A model generated the notes under the pieces. The model was not told where the DNA came from and made no database searches. It was given only the letters and a program-made list of their open reading frames with translations. Positions 1 through 7,796 of a stretch of DNA of 64,000 bases are shown here, piece by piece; the stretch's first letter is position 1, and each line of letters begins with the position of its first letter. The DNA is from an uncultured Erythrobacter sp. Its GTDB lineage: Bacteria > Pseudomonadota > Alphaproteobacteria > Sphingomonadales > Sphingomonadaceae. The DNA is taken from assembly GCA_947488085.1 (NCBI GenBank), contig CANKYI010000002.1, forward strand, positions 124,001-188,000. The letters run 5' to 3'. The translations under genes and the position numbers were made by a program.

Positions 1-835
1 TGGCATAGGCAGGTTTGCCGTCTTTGCCCGGTGACATTTCATCAGCATTCTGCTCGCCCGTCAGGCGCGCCGCTTCGAAGCCGTCCCCGATCTCAACGCC
101 TTTGGTTGCATTAATGGTCATCATGGCAGCGGCGAGTTCGCTGTCGAGTTTGGCATAGAGCGGTGCACCCCATCCGGCGGGCACACCTTCGGCAACGCAT
201 TCGACCACTGCGCCAAGCGATGATCCGCCTTTGCGCGCATCATCGACCAGCTTTTCCCAACGGGTCGCGGCCCAGCTGTCGGGGCAGAAAAAAGGGTTGC
301 TGGTGATCGTGTCGAAATTGATCGCGTCCCGTTCAATTCGGTCGCCGCCTAATTCGCAGACATAGGCGGTGATTTTGACCTCTGGAATGATCAATCGTGC
401 GACTGCGCCTGCTGCAACGCGCGCTGCTGTTTCACGCGCGCTGGACCGTCCGCCGCCGCGATAATCGCGGATGCCGTATTTGGCGTCATAGGTGTAGTCG
501 GCATGGCCAGGGCGATAGCTTTGAGCGATGGCCGAGTAATCTTTGGAGCGTTGATCGGTGTTTTCGATCATCAGATGGATCGGTGTTCCAGTCGTTACCT
601 GCTGTCCATCTGCATTGTCGAACACGCCTGACAGGATCCGAACGGCGTCCGGTTCTTTTCGCTGAGTTGTGAACTTGCTGGTGCCGGGTTTGCGCGCATC
701 CATGAATGGCTGAATGTCTTTTTCGCGCAGGGGAATGCCGGGTGGGCACCCGTCGATCACCACGCCAAGGCCTGGCCCGTGGCTTTCGCCCCAAGTGGTA
801 AAGCGCAAAGATCGTCCGAAAGTGTTGAAGCTCAT
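1..835 (-). CDS. aroC: Chorismate synthase, C-terminus cut by window edge
   Basis: This enzyme converts 5-enolpyruvylshikimate-3-phosphate to chorismate using reduced FMN, the last common step of aromatic amino acid synthesis. The minus-strand reading frame opens with MSFNTFG and the family signature [10 protein letters not shown] near residues 12-21. It remains open for about 278 codons to base 1, where SPGKDGKP is still in the expected family register. The family is about 350-360 residues long, so the last quarter lies outside the window. The ATG at 835 is chosen because the family N-terminus begins exactly there. It points away from ruvA, with about 370 bases between them. Confidence 0.96.
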   Translation of the reverse strand, partial: MSFNTFGRSLRFTTWGESHGPGLGVVIDGCPPGIPLREKDIQPFMDARKPGTSKFTTQRKEPDAVRILSGVFDNADGQQVTTGTPIHLMIENTDQRSKDYSAIAQSYRPGHADYTYDAKYGIRDYRGGGRSSARETAARVAAGAVARLIIPEVKITAYVCELGGDRIERDAINFDTITSNPFFCPDSWAATRWEKLVDDARKGGSSLGAVVECVAEGVPAGWGAPLYAKLDSELAAAMMTINATKGVEIGDGFEAARLTGEQNADEMSPGKDGKPAYA

Positions 836-1205
836 ATTGGCGAGCCATAGCGAAAGTGCGCGCGCTGTCGAGATTATGCGCAATTTTCCTACTGCTGGAT
901 GCGACGATAAGGTGCGCAGATATGGCGAACGGATTGGTCTTTATGCGGCGGGGTGAATTTGCGGTGCGGCCAGCGGACGGCCCGCAAATCCGGAAGTTGA
1001 CACTTAAGGTGCAAGGATTGCCCAGTTTCGTGAAGGATAAGAGGGCGTTGGCGGGCAAACGGGTTTTTCGAAAGGGTAGGGTTGTGTGGTCCAAGCGCGT
1101 CCAAGAACCGACCCCGGCTATGACCCTTGACGATAACGCGCTTCGCCCTCTGGCAATCCGCGCAAGCATGGGCCAAGAACAAAGCATGCCCAACGGACCA
1201 CGCAC
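836..1205. other. Intergenic stretch between aroC and ruvA with one doubtful small ORF
   Basis: No recognisable gene lies in these 370 bases, which must hold the divergent promoters of aroC and ruvA. A plus-strand frame from an ATG at 922 ends at 1209 and overlaps the ruvA start by ATGA, the arrangement seen between real genes elsewhere in this window. It would encode about 95 residues, rich in Arg and Lys, with no family I recognise. It is not RuvC. Codon use looks less biased than in neighbouring genes, so I leave it unassigned. Confidence 0.3.
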
Positions 1206-1817
1206 ATGATCGCAAAGCTCTCAGGCCGCCTCGATGAAACGGGGGAGGATTGGGCCATCGTCGATGTCCAAGGGGTTGGCTATCTCGTCCACTGCTCTGC
1301 CCGCACACTGGCGGCGTTGGGCGAAGTCGGAGAAGGGTGCACAGTGCACACCGACCTGCAAGTGAGTGAGAACGACATGCGCTTGCTCGGCTTTGCGGAA
1401 AGTGCAGAGCGTGACTGGTTCCGACTGCTAACACAGGTTCAAGGGGTGGGAAGCAAGGTCGGTCTTGCGATCCTGTCAGCGCTCTCAACCGGTGAGCTGC
1501 GCGATGCGTGTGCTGCGGGTGATGCAGCCAGTGTGGCGCGTGCGAATGGTGTGGGGCCAAAGCTGGCCGGGCGGATCGTCAACGAGTTACAGGACAAGGC
1601 GGGCGCGCTGCCCGGTGGCGGTATGGCCGGCGCTGGCGTTGCTGGTGCTGCGATCCCGAGAGGCGGTGCGAGCAAGGATGCGGTGAGCGCATTGGAGAAT
1701 CTGGGCTTCAAGCCTGCCGTCGCCGCGCAGGCTGTCTCTCGTGCAGCTGCGGAGCTGGGCGAGGATGCGGGCGAAGGCGACCTCATCCGTGTGGCGTTGA
1801 AACGGGCGGCTGGGTGA
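1206..1817 (+). CDS. ruvA: Holliday junction branch migration protein RuvA
   Basis: RuvA is the DNA-binding subunit of the RuvAB branch-migration complex; tetramers clamp a Holliday junction and load the RuvB motor. The 203 residues match the family length. They start with MIAKLSGRLDE and the GVGYLV segment of the OB-fold domain. The tandem helix-hairpin-helix motifs follow, seen as VQGVGSKVGLAIL near residue 78 and NGVGPKLAGRIV near residue 113. A Gly/Ala-rich linker leads to the C-terminal RuvB-binding domain (NLGFKPAVAAQAV). The gene heads a run of same-strand genes ending in ruvB, but three unrelated genes intervene. ruvC is not in the window. Confidence 0.97.
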   Translation: MIAKLSGRLDETGEDWAIVDVQGVGYLVHCSARTLAALGEVGEGCTVHTDLQVSENDMRLLGFAESAERDWFRLLTQVQGVGSKVGLAILSALSTGELRDACAAGDAASVARANGVGPKLAGRIVNELQDKAGALPGGGMAGAGVAGAAIPRGGASKDAVSALENLGFKPAVAAQAVSRAAAELGEDAGEGDLIRVALKRAAG

Positions 1818-1877
1818 TGGGCATTCAGGCCAGCGCAAGCGCCGCGATGTAGGCGGCAACGGATAGGAGACTTTGCC

Positions 1878-2345
1878 ATGATTGAGCACAAGACACTGCG
1901 CGTTGCTGTCGCTGCCCTAGCCATGACAGCGATCCCATCGACTGCGGCGGCGTGTCAGGGGATCCAGTTCGAAAGCCGGTTGGTGTGGCACAACGGGGCC
2001 GCGCTACCGGACATCCCAGAAGATCAAACACAATACCATGTTCGGTTGCATGAGCGGGACCTTAGAGACGCCGGAGCGCGCGATCTCATCCGGCTAACCG
2101 TCCTGCCCGGTGAAGGTGGCTATGACGCGCGAGACCGCTCTTCGGTCCGGTCACTGATGCTGGTCAAACCGGTCGGGACCAGTTGCAGCAGCGCGGCGAT
2201 ACCGTCAGCAGGCGACTACTTCGTGGTTGGGCGCATTGTGCGAAACGAAGAGGGTAACCCCATCCTCATCAACGGTGGCGCTCTGTTCTACCCGGCCTTC
2301 CGATCAGTCTCGGCGATGCGCGACCTACTGCCGAAGCCGCAATGA
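1878..2345 (+). CDS. Exported protein of unknown function
   Basis: The protein has 155 residues. It begins with a typical Sec signal peptide (hydrophobic stretch at residues 8-24, likely cleavage after TAAA), followed by a Cys and a hydrophilic mature part. A second Cys lies near residue 97 (GTSCSSA), so a disulfide in the periplasm is possible. I recognise no family. A good ribosome binding site (AGGAG) sits about 8 bases before the ATG. Its stop codon overlaps the start of the DsrE-like gene by ATGA, so the two are probably translated together between ruvA and ruvB. Confidence 0.75.
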   Translation: MIEHKTLRVAVAALAMTAIPSTAAACQGIQFESRLVWHNGAALPDIPEDQTQYHVRLHERDLRDAGARDLIRLTVLPGEGGYDARDRSSVRSLMLVKPVGTSCSSAAIPSAGDYFVVGRIVRNEEGNPILINGGALFYPAFRSVSAMRDLLPKPQ

Positions 2346-2893
2346 GGATTGAACCAACAATGAGCCTGTTTCGACACTGGGGACCGCGAGTGCTGGCGGC
2401 AGCGGCCTTCGCAATGGCAGGGCCTGTTGCAGCGCAAGACCTATCCGCCTTCGAAACCGGTCCTGTCTTCACTGACTTCGGCCCTCATGCCTCTGTGGAG
2501 GGCGCGTCTGAGCTGCCGAGCTTTTCACGCTTTGCCATTGCCTTCGACGTCGCTGAACAAGCCGAAGATGGTGCCCGCAATCGTGGGTTCGAAAGCGCCG
2601 CGCGCTTCATCAATATGCATGTCGCAGCAGGCGTGCCCGCCGGCCGTATAGAGATCGCAGTGGTGGTGCATGGGAAAGCGGTGCGCGACCTTGTGGCAGG
2701 GGATGGCAACGGATCGCAAGCCATGCTGCGCGCCATGCTGGATCACGGCGTGCGCTTCATCGTATGCGGACAAAGCGCAGCGGCTTGGGGCGTGAGCAAG
2801 GGCGAGTTGATCGATGGCGTCGAAATGGACCTGTCCGCGATGACCGCGCACGCTCTGCTGCAACAAGACGGCTATACGGTCAACCCGTTTTGA
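2342..2893 (+). CDS. Exported DsrE/DsrF-like family protein
   Basis: The 183-residue protein carries a signal peptide (RVLAAAAFAMAGPVAAQ, about residues 17-32) and then a DsrE-like domain. Visible markers are the alternating strand/helix pattern, VVVHGKAV near residue 105, and a single Cys in FIVCGQSAAAWGV near residue 139, where sulfur-relay relatives keep their active Cys. Exported DsrE-like proteins are common in Proteobacteria and mostly uncharacterised; a sulfur-transfer or redox role is only an inference. The ATG at 2342 overlaps the previous stop. A second ATG at 2360 would give a shorter signal peptide and is equally plausible. Its stop overlaps the next gene by one base. Confidence 0.8.
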   Translation: MRIEPTMSLFRHWGPRVLAAAAFAMAGPVAAQDLSAFETGPVFTDFGPHASVEGASELPSFSRFAIAFDVAEQAEDGARNRGFESAARFINMHVAAGVPAGRIEIAVVVHGKAVRDLVAGDGNGSQAMLRAMLDHGVRFIVCGQSAAAWGVSKGELIDGVEMDLSAMTAHALLQQDGYTVNPF

Positions 2894-3324
2894 TGAAACT
2901 TTTCAGCAAACGAAGTAAGACCGAGGCCTACGCCGTTGAGCTGTCTGAATGGTTCTTGGATGCCAGACCAAAGATCAGCAGAGGCGAAGAGGGAAGTTGG
3001 CGTGTGGCATTCGAACCAAGCTTTATGGTTTCTACTTTGCAATGGCGCCTCATCGGGGCGCGTAGCATCATCGTGACGAGCGAAGACGACGGACATCACT
3101 TCGGCCATCCGGAGCCCGTTGACGCGGAAGCGAAGGCCAATGATGCAATCGGAGAATCGAGAGTCTCAGGCGTCAAACTCGATGAGCGTACTGGAGATCT
3201 TTCAGTTTCAATCGGTGGGGCAATATCTCTCGAGATCGTGAGTTATTCGTCGGGTTACGAGACTTGGCAACTCTACAGAGATGGCGAGTTTTTCGGCGCA
3301 GTTGGGAATGAGGGCCTACGATGA
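2893..3324 (+). CDS. Small protein of unknown function, DUF6188-like
   Basis: The frame is open further upstream, but the natural start is the ATG at 2893, which shares one base with the preceding TGA. It gives 143 residues starting MKLFSKRSK. The protein is soluble with no signal peptide. The pattern of a divergent front half, then a beta segment and SSGYETWQL near the end resembles the DUF6188 group, whose members end in similar YExW motifs. This is a weak match and no function is known. Its TGA overlaps the ruvB start (ATGA), so it is translationally coupled to ruvB. Confidence 0.7.
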   Translation: MKLFSKRSKTEAYAVELSEWFLDARPKISRGEEGSWRVAFEPSFMVSTLQWRLIGARSIIVTSEDDGHHFGHPEPVDAEAKANDAIGESRVSGVKLDERTGDLSVSIGGAISLEIVSYSSGYETWQLYRDGEFFGAVGNEGLR

Positions 3325-4388
3325 CCGAAAACGCCCCGCTTCATACGCCTGACCAGCAACCTGACGATCCCGATACCGCGCTTCGACCAAAGAGGCTAGC
3401 GGAGTTCATCGGGCAGGAGGCTGCGCGCGATAACCTGCGTGTCTTTATCGACAGCGCGCGCGCCCGCGAGGAGGCTATGGATCATACGCTGTTCCATGGC
3501 CCCCCCGGTTTGGGCAAGACGACGCTGGCACAGATCGTCGCCAATGAGCTTGGCGTGGGCTTTCGCGCAACGTCCGGCCCGGTCATCGCAAAAGCAGGCG
3601 ACCTTGCCGCATTGCTCACCAACCTAGAGCCGCATGATGTGCTGTTCATTGATGAGATCCACCGTCTGAACCCGGTGGTTGAAGAGGTGCTCTACCCCGC
3701 AATGGAGGACCGCGCGCTCGACATCATTATAGGCGAAGGGCCATCGGCGCGCAGCGTGCGGATCGACTTACCGCCTTTCACATTGGTCGGGGCGACAACG
3801 CGGCAGGGGCTGTTAACGACGCCCCTGCGTGATCGCTTTGGTATTCCGGTGCGCTTGCAGTTCTACACCCATGATGAGCTGGATCATGTGGTCACCCGCG
3901 CCGCCGGGCTGCTGGGGTTGGATATTGACCCCGAAGGCGCGCGCGAGATTGCACGCCGATCACGGGGGACACCGCGCGTAGCGGGACGCTTGCTGCGGCG
4001 GGTGCGCGACTTTGCTCAGGTGGCTGGTGAAGGGCGAGTGACCCGCGCGCTCGCAGATGATGCGCTGACTAGGCTGGAGATTGACCGGCTGGGCTTGGAC
4101 GCGATGGATCGGCGCTATCTCACCATGATCGCAACCACTTACAAAGGCGGCCCGGTGGGTGTCGCGGCGCTGTCGGCTGGTCTGTCAGAGCAACGCGATA
4201 CGGTTGAGGAAGTGATCGAACCTTACCTCATTCAGCTTGGCTTGCTCGCGCGCACAGAGCGCGGGCGAATGCTCAACGATGCCGGGTGGGAGCATTTGGA
4301 CCTCCACAAGCCCGCGCAAAGGCCGACTCAGGGACCAGGTGCGGCACAGCACGGCCTGTTTGATGGGTCTGGTGAAGCGAAAGACTGA
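3321..4388 (+). CDS. ruvB: Holliday junction helicase motor RuvB
   Basis: RuvB is the hexameric AAA+ ATPase that pumps DNA through the RuvA-bound Holliday junction during recombination and fork repair. In the 355 residues the Walker A motif GPPGLGKT is at 60-67, Walker B LFIDEIH at about 108-114, and sensor 1 GATTR near 160. The arginine-rich small lid domain ([19 protein letters not shown]) follows, and the C-terminal winged helix includes TYKGGPVGV. Length is slightly above the usual 330-345 because of an acidic/proline N-terminus and a Gln-rich tail. The start overlaps the upstream gene by ATGA. Confidence 0.98.
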   Translation: MTENAPLHTPDQQPDDPDTALRPKRLAEFIGQEAARDNLRVFIDSARAREEAMDHTLFHGPPGLGKTTLAQIVANELGVGFRATSGPVIAKAGDLAALLTNLEPHDVLFIDEIHRLNPVVEEVLYPAMEDRALDIIIGEGPSARSVRIDLPPFTLVGATTRQGLLTTPLRDRFGIPVRLQFYTHDELDHVVTRAAGLLGLDIDPEGAREIARRSRGTPRVAGRLLRRVRDFAQVAGEGRVTRALADDALTRLEIDRLGLDAMDRRYLTMIATTYKGGPVGVAALSAGLSEQRDTVEEVIEPYLIQLGLLARTERGRMLNDAGWEHLDLHKPAQRPTQGPGAAQHGLFDGSGEAKD

Positions 4389-4391
4389 CAA

Positions 4392-4416
4392 AACGGCTAA
4401 CCTAGACTGCCGTTTC
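4392..4416 (+). terminator. Possible weak terminator after ruvB
   Basis: Just past the ruvB stop the sequence AAACGGC (4392-4398) can pair with GCCGTTT (4410-4416) across an 11-base loop. Only three T residues follow, so termination would be inefficient. The remaining bases to 4600 show no gene and presumably hold the promoter of the poly-serine gene. Confidence 0.3.
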
Positions 4417-4600
4417 GGTGTCAAACTGGGACAGCGTCCTTGAAATCCAGCCGTTTTGAGCGCTTTCAGCCGGTTAGCCGCCCTGATTCGTGGTTAACTC
4501 CATTGCGGTGCACCCGTCTTCAATCCCAGAACACCCTTGGAATTGGTGAAGTTGCGGGCGGGCCGCATCGAGCCAATCAGGCAAGCAAGGTTAGTAAGTC

Positions 4601-6631
4601 ATGTCGATCAAGATGGTAGCTGCAAAGCTCTCGGCCACGGCCGCAGGCATCGCCCTATTACAGGGTGGTGCGGTGCGTGTAGCGGAACCGATGAACACAG
4701 AAGATCCGCAATTCACGACTGCATCGGATGGTAAGCTGGTTGAAACGGCACCATTGCCGGTGACACAGCCACGCTATGTGAAGACAGACCAACCACGGAC
4801 ACGTGATCTGCCACCTCTGCCGGTTCCCGAGCAGCGGCGTCGCCGGATTGTGGAGCGCACGATTGAGTGCCAACCGATCCCTGGCCCGTACGGTGCTATC
4901 GGAAATCAAGGAACAATTGCCGCATCTGCACCGCTGCCCGCTGGTGCGACGCGCGCCTATATTGATGCAAATGAGTGCCCGCCGATTGCTCAAGTTGCCT
5001 ATGCACCCGCACCTCTTCCACCCCTCCCGCCGATCCGCGGCGGTGGTGGCGGCGGCCCAGTGGTTGTTGGCGGAGGCCTTGGCGGCTTTGGCGGCGGCTT
5101 CGGTGGCGGTGGCTTCTTCGGAGGCTTCTTTGGTGGCGGCGGTTCGTCATCGGGCGATGTCTCTGTTGTCAGCACCACGACAACCGGCGGCGGTGATCCG
5201 ACGGGTTCGACCACCACATCAACCTCCGGCGGTTCAACTTCGACCTCTGGTGGAACATCGGGTGGCGATGGCATCAACATCGACATCAATATCGATAACT
5301 CGACCTCTTCGGGTACGATCTCGTCGACATCAGGTGGTGTGACGTCAACCTCCTCGACGGGCAGCATCAGCTCATCAACCGGCGACGTGTCGTCCAGCAC
5401 CGGCGGTATTTCGAGCACCACCTCGACTACGTCAGGTAACGTCTCCAGCTCGACCGGCGGCGTAAGCAGCTCAACCGGAGCCGTTTCAAGCTCAACCGGC
5501 GCTGTATCGAGCAGCACAGGCGCCGTTTCCAGCTCTTCAGGCAACGTGTCGAGCTCATCTGGCAACGTTTCCAGCTCATCTGGCAACGTCTCGAGTTCTT
5601 CGGGTAATGTCTCCAGTTCGTCATCTTCTAGCTCGAGCTCATCCAGCTCCAGTTCGTCGTCTAGTTCGTCTAGTTCGTCTAGCTCTTCGGGTGGAAATAC
5701 GAGCGGCGGAAACACAAGTGGGGGCAACACGAGCGGCGGTTCATCCTCCTCGTCGAGCTCTAGCTCTTCGTCCTCGTCTTCTTCTAGCTCCAGCTCGGGT
5801 GGCACCACGAGCGGTGGAAACACTAGCGGCGGTCACCCAGGCGGAACGACCAGTGGCGGCAACACAAGCGGCGGCTCTTCATCGTCCTCGTCCAGCTCTA
5901 GCTCGTCATCGTCATCGAGCAGCTCTAGCGGTGGTAACACTTCGGGCGGAAACACGTCTGGCGGTAACGCCTCCAGCGGTGGCAGCAGCTCTTCGTCTTC
6001 GTCGAGCTCGTCATCCTCTTCGAGCTCAACCTCGGGTGGCAACACGTCCTCGGGCGGCGCAACCAGCGGTGGCAGCTCGGGTGATCTAAGCAGCTCAACC
6101 AGCTCTTCGTCTTCGTCGTCGAGCTCATCTTCGAGCTCTTCGTCAGGCGGTGCTAGCTCGGGTGGCAACACCAGCTTTGGTGGTTCGTCATCGTCCAGCT
6201 CATCCTCAAGCTCCTCTTCGTCGAGCAGCTCAGGCGGTACGACGTCTGGCGGCAACACAAGCGGCGGCGGCACCACCGGTGGCAGCTCTTCATCGAGTTC
6301 CTCGTCATCCTCTTCGAGCTCCAGCTCTTCGGGCGGCGCGACTTCGGGTGGCACAACCTCTAGCTTTGGCGGTAGCAGCTCCAGCTCCTCGTCATCGTCC
6401 AGCTCTAGCTCATCAAGCTCTTCGGGTGGCACGTCGAGCTTTGGCGGCAGCAGCTCCTCTTCGAGCAGCTCATCGTCTTCAAGCTCATCATCGAGCAGCA
6501 GCGGCGGCTCAACCGGAGGCACAGATGTCCCGGCACCGCCTATGATGATCCTGTTCGGTGCGGCCGCAGCAGCGATCCTTGGTCGCAAGAAGTTTGCGGC
6601 CAAAGCTGGCGGCGAAAAGGCCGTAGCTTAA
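4601..6631 (+). CDS. Giant serine-rich exported protein with PEP-CTERM-like tail
   Basis: The predicted product has 676 residues in clear zones. The N-terminus is hydrophobic and signal-like (about 1-28). A Pro-rich region follows to about 145 with two Cys (IECQPIP, NECPPI), then a Gly/Phe-rich stretch (about 146-185). A Thr/Ser/Gly part contains heptads such as SSSTGAV. About eight poly-Ser tracts of 14-29 residues are then separated by GGNTSGG-type spacers. The end reads VPAPPMMILFGAAAAAILGRKK plus a short tail. VPxPP, one membrane helix and a basic cluster is the layout of PEP-CTERM sorting signals recognised by exosortase, so surface or extracellular-matrix export is inferred. Ser codons are mixed (TCN and AGC), which argues for selection on protein sequence. 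The start has a modest AAGG site. No exosortase is in the window. Confidence 0.8.
   Translation: MSIKMVAAKLSATAAGIALLQGGAVRVAEPMNTEDPQFTTASDGKLVETAPLPVTQPRYVKTDQPRTRDLPPLPVPEQRRRRIVERTIECQPIPGPYGAIGNQGTIAASAPLPAGATRAYIDANECPPIAQVAYAPAPLPPLPPIRGGGGGGPVVVGGGLGGFGGGFGGGGFFGGFFGGGGSSSGDVSVVSTTTTGGGDPTGSTTTSTSGGSTSTSGGTSGGDGINIDINIDNSTSSGTISSTSGGVTSTSSTGSISSSTGDVSSSTGGISSTTSTTSGNVSSSTGGVSSSTGAVSSSTGAVSSSTGAVSSSSGNVSSSSGNVSSSSGNVSSSSGNVSSSSSSSSSSSSSSSSSSSSSSSSSSGGNTSGGNTSGGNTSGGSSSSSSSSSSSSSSSSSSSGGTTSGGNTSGGHPGGTTSGGNTSGGSSSSSSSSSSSSSSSSSSGGNTSGGNTSGGNASSGGSSSSSSSSSSSSSSSTSGGNTSSGGATSGGSSGDLSSSTSSSSSSSSSSSSSSSGGASSGGNTSFGGSSSSSSSSSSSSSSSSGGTTSGGNTSGGGTTGGSSSSSSSSSSSSSSSSGGATSGGTTSSFGGSSSSSSSSSSSSSSSSSGGTSSFGGSSSSSSSSSSSSSSSSSSGGSTGGTDVPAPPMMILFGAAAAAILGRKKFAAKAGGEKAVA
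5320..6510 (+). repeat. Low-complexity coding repeats: SSSTGxV heptads then poly-Ser/GGNTS blocks
   Basis: From about 5320 to 5615 the coding sequence repeats a seven-codon unit, SSS(T/S)G(A/N/G)V. From about 5616 to 6510 it alternates long serine runs with GGNTSGG or FGG spacers. The DNA copies are imperfect because serine codons of both classes are interspersed, so it is not a simple microsatellite. Slippage or recombination between copies could still vary the length. Confidence 0.9.
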
Positions 6632-6657
6632 ACACTCAACGCTTCGGCGTGAGGCAA

Positions 6658-6697
6658 CAAAAAGGGCGGTTTCCCATGCGGGGAGCCGCCCTTTTGC
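6658..6697. terminator. Strong hairpin terminator after the poly-serine gene
   Basis: AAAAGGGCGG (6660-6669) pairs with CCGCCCTTTT (6686-6695), and the loop contains a further CCC/GGG pairing. A T-rich end is present in the plus direction, and the A-run gives one in the minus direction too. It lies between the converging poly-serine gene and the rhodanese gene and probably serves both. Confidence 0.8.
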
Positions 6698-6719
6698 TAT
6701 GAGAATGATTGGCCTCTGT

Positions 6720-7238
6720 TCAGGGCGTTTCCGACAACTCGCCAACCCAATCCACATCGGCGATCTGAACGATCTCACCCAACTCCCAAACATTGGCATA
6801 GCCATATCCGACAAGGTTGATGAATGTCGGGATGTTAAGCGCCAGCGGTGCGAGCTTAGTCGCGACAGGTGGACGACCATCGCGGAAATTGTTGTTGCAA
6901 TAGATGTAGATTGGCCGGTTAGTATCCTCGCCAATCAGCGCCTGCAATTTGGCCGTGGTGAAGTCTGAAAACGGCAAGTTCACAGCCCCTTCCAAATGCC
7001 CGTTTGCAAATGCTTCAGCGGAGCGCGTGTCGAGCAGCAATGCCCCTTGAGAGCGCGCACCTTCGAAGAACTCGTCGCTGCTGAGCAATCGGCCTTCACG
7101 CAGTTCATAAACTTCGGCGGTTAGCTCGACGAAGCCGGGATAGTCGATTTGTTCAGATGTGCTGGCGGCGTCCTGAGCAAGAGCGGGCGCGGCAACAGCA
7201 ATATGGGCAGCAGCAAGTGCGATAGTCAGCTTATTCAT
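6720..7238 (-). CDS. Exported rhodanese-like protein
   Basis: The start MNKLTIALAAAH at 7238 is supported by a GGAGAGG site seven bases upstream and gives 172 residues with a cleavable signal peptide (ends PALAQ). The rhodanese fold follows: LLLDTRSAEAFANGHLEGAVNLPF and then IYIYCNNNFRDGR, with Cys at the active-site position. The loop after Cys (NNNFRDG) is longer and more polar than the classic CxxxxR loop, so sulfur transferase activity is uncertain and a related redox or phosphate-binding role is possible. It is the last gene of an acnA-rhodanese-rhodanese run, 61 bases after the previous stop. Confidence 0.82.
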   Translation of the reverse strand: MNKLTIALAAAHIAVAAPALAQDAASTSEQIDYPGFVELTAEVYELREGRLLSSDEFFEGARSQGALLLDTRSAEAFANGHLEGAVNLPFSDFTTAKLQALIGEDTNRPIYIYCNNNFRDGRPPVATKLAPLALNIPTFINLVGYGYANVWELGEIVQIADVDWVGELSETP

Positions 7239-7299
7239 GGCGTTCCTCTCCACAATCGGGAGAGTTCTGCACCGCCAGCACTGACTGCGGGCTTAACGC

Positions 7300-7788
7300 C
7301 TATACGATAGGTTTTCCCGCTGCTTGCCACGCCAAGATACCGCCAGCCAGATGAATCACGGGCTGACCCGTGAATGCCGCAAGCTTCTCCGCAACGAGGC
7401 TGGAGCGATGCCCGGATCGGCAATGAAGCACGATCTCCCGCCCATCAGATAAGTCGAGCGTCGCGGGATCGAACTCATCCATCGCAATGTGATCGGCGCC
7501 TGGGATCATCCCTTGGGCGACTTCATCATCGCGGCGCACATCGATCAGGCGGATATTGCCTTGTTCGAGCTTTGCGGCGAGTTCCTCCACGCTGATCTCA
7601 ATGAGATTGCTATTGAGACCGCTACCAGTTTGGCCAAGCGTATCGCGCACTTCCAATTCAGCCGCCGCAGCCAGTTCATAACCGGGCAGTCGATCGGAAC
7701 TGCCGCCTTGGCCATCTCCCTCCGGCGCGCAGGCGGATATCGCCAACGCGGGTAAGGAGATTGCGGCAAGAAGAGCGCGAGGGGTCAT
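7300..7788 (-). CDS. Rhodanese-like lipoprotein
   Basis: The chosen start MTPRALLAAISL at 7788 gives 162 residues. A lipoprotein signal (ALAISAC, Cys about residue 20) implies membrane anchoring facing the periplasm. The rhodanese domain contains IRLIDVRRDDEVAQGMIPGADHI and the active-site loop HCRSGHRS, which has the canonical Cys-x4-Arg form, so a sulfurtransferase-type function is likely. The ATG lies 8 bases after the acnA stop, and its ribosome binding site (AAGGGA) overlaps that stop, indicating cotranscription with acnA. Confidence 0.85.
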   Translation of the reverse strand: MTPRALLAAISLPALAISACAPEGDGQGGSSDRLPGYELAAAAELEVRDTLGQTGSGLNSNLIEISVEELAAKLEQGNIRLIDVRRDDEVAQGMIPGADHIAMDEFDPATLDLSDGREIVLHCRSGHRSSLVAEKLAAFTGQPVIHLAGGILAWQAAGKPIV

Positions 7789-7796
7789 ATGGTCCC

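Noticed and set aside
997..1014. TTGACACTTAAGGTGCAA as a MerR-type operator before ruvA
   Set aside because: The inverted repeat is imperfect (only CTTAAG and the TTG/CAA ends pair) and no MerR gene or -10 box is near.
5320..6510. Regular repeats as CRISPR array or tandem DNA repeat
   Set aside because: Units are in-frame codon repeats with mixed serine codons and no spacer/repeat structure.
4999..6603. Two long minus-strand ORFs rich in Glu, Asp, Leu and Pro
   Set aside because: They are the antisense frames of the poly-serine gene; their acidic composition is a by-product of the serine codons.
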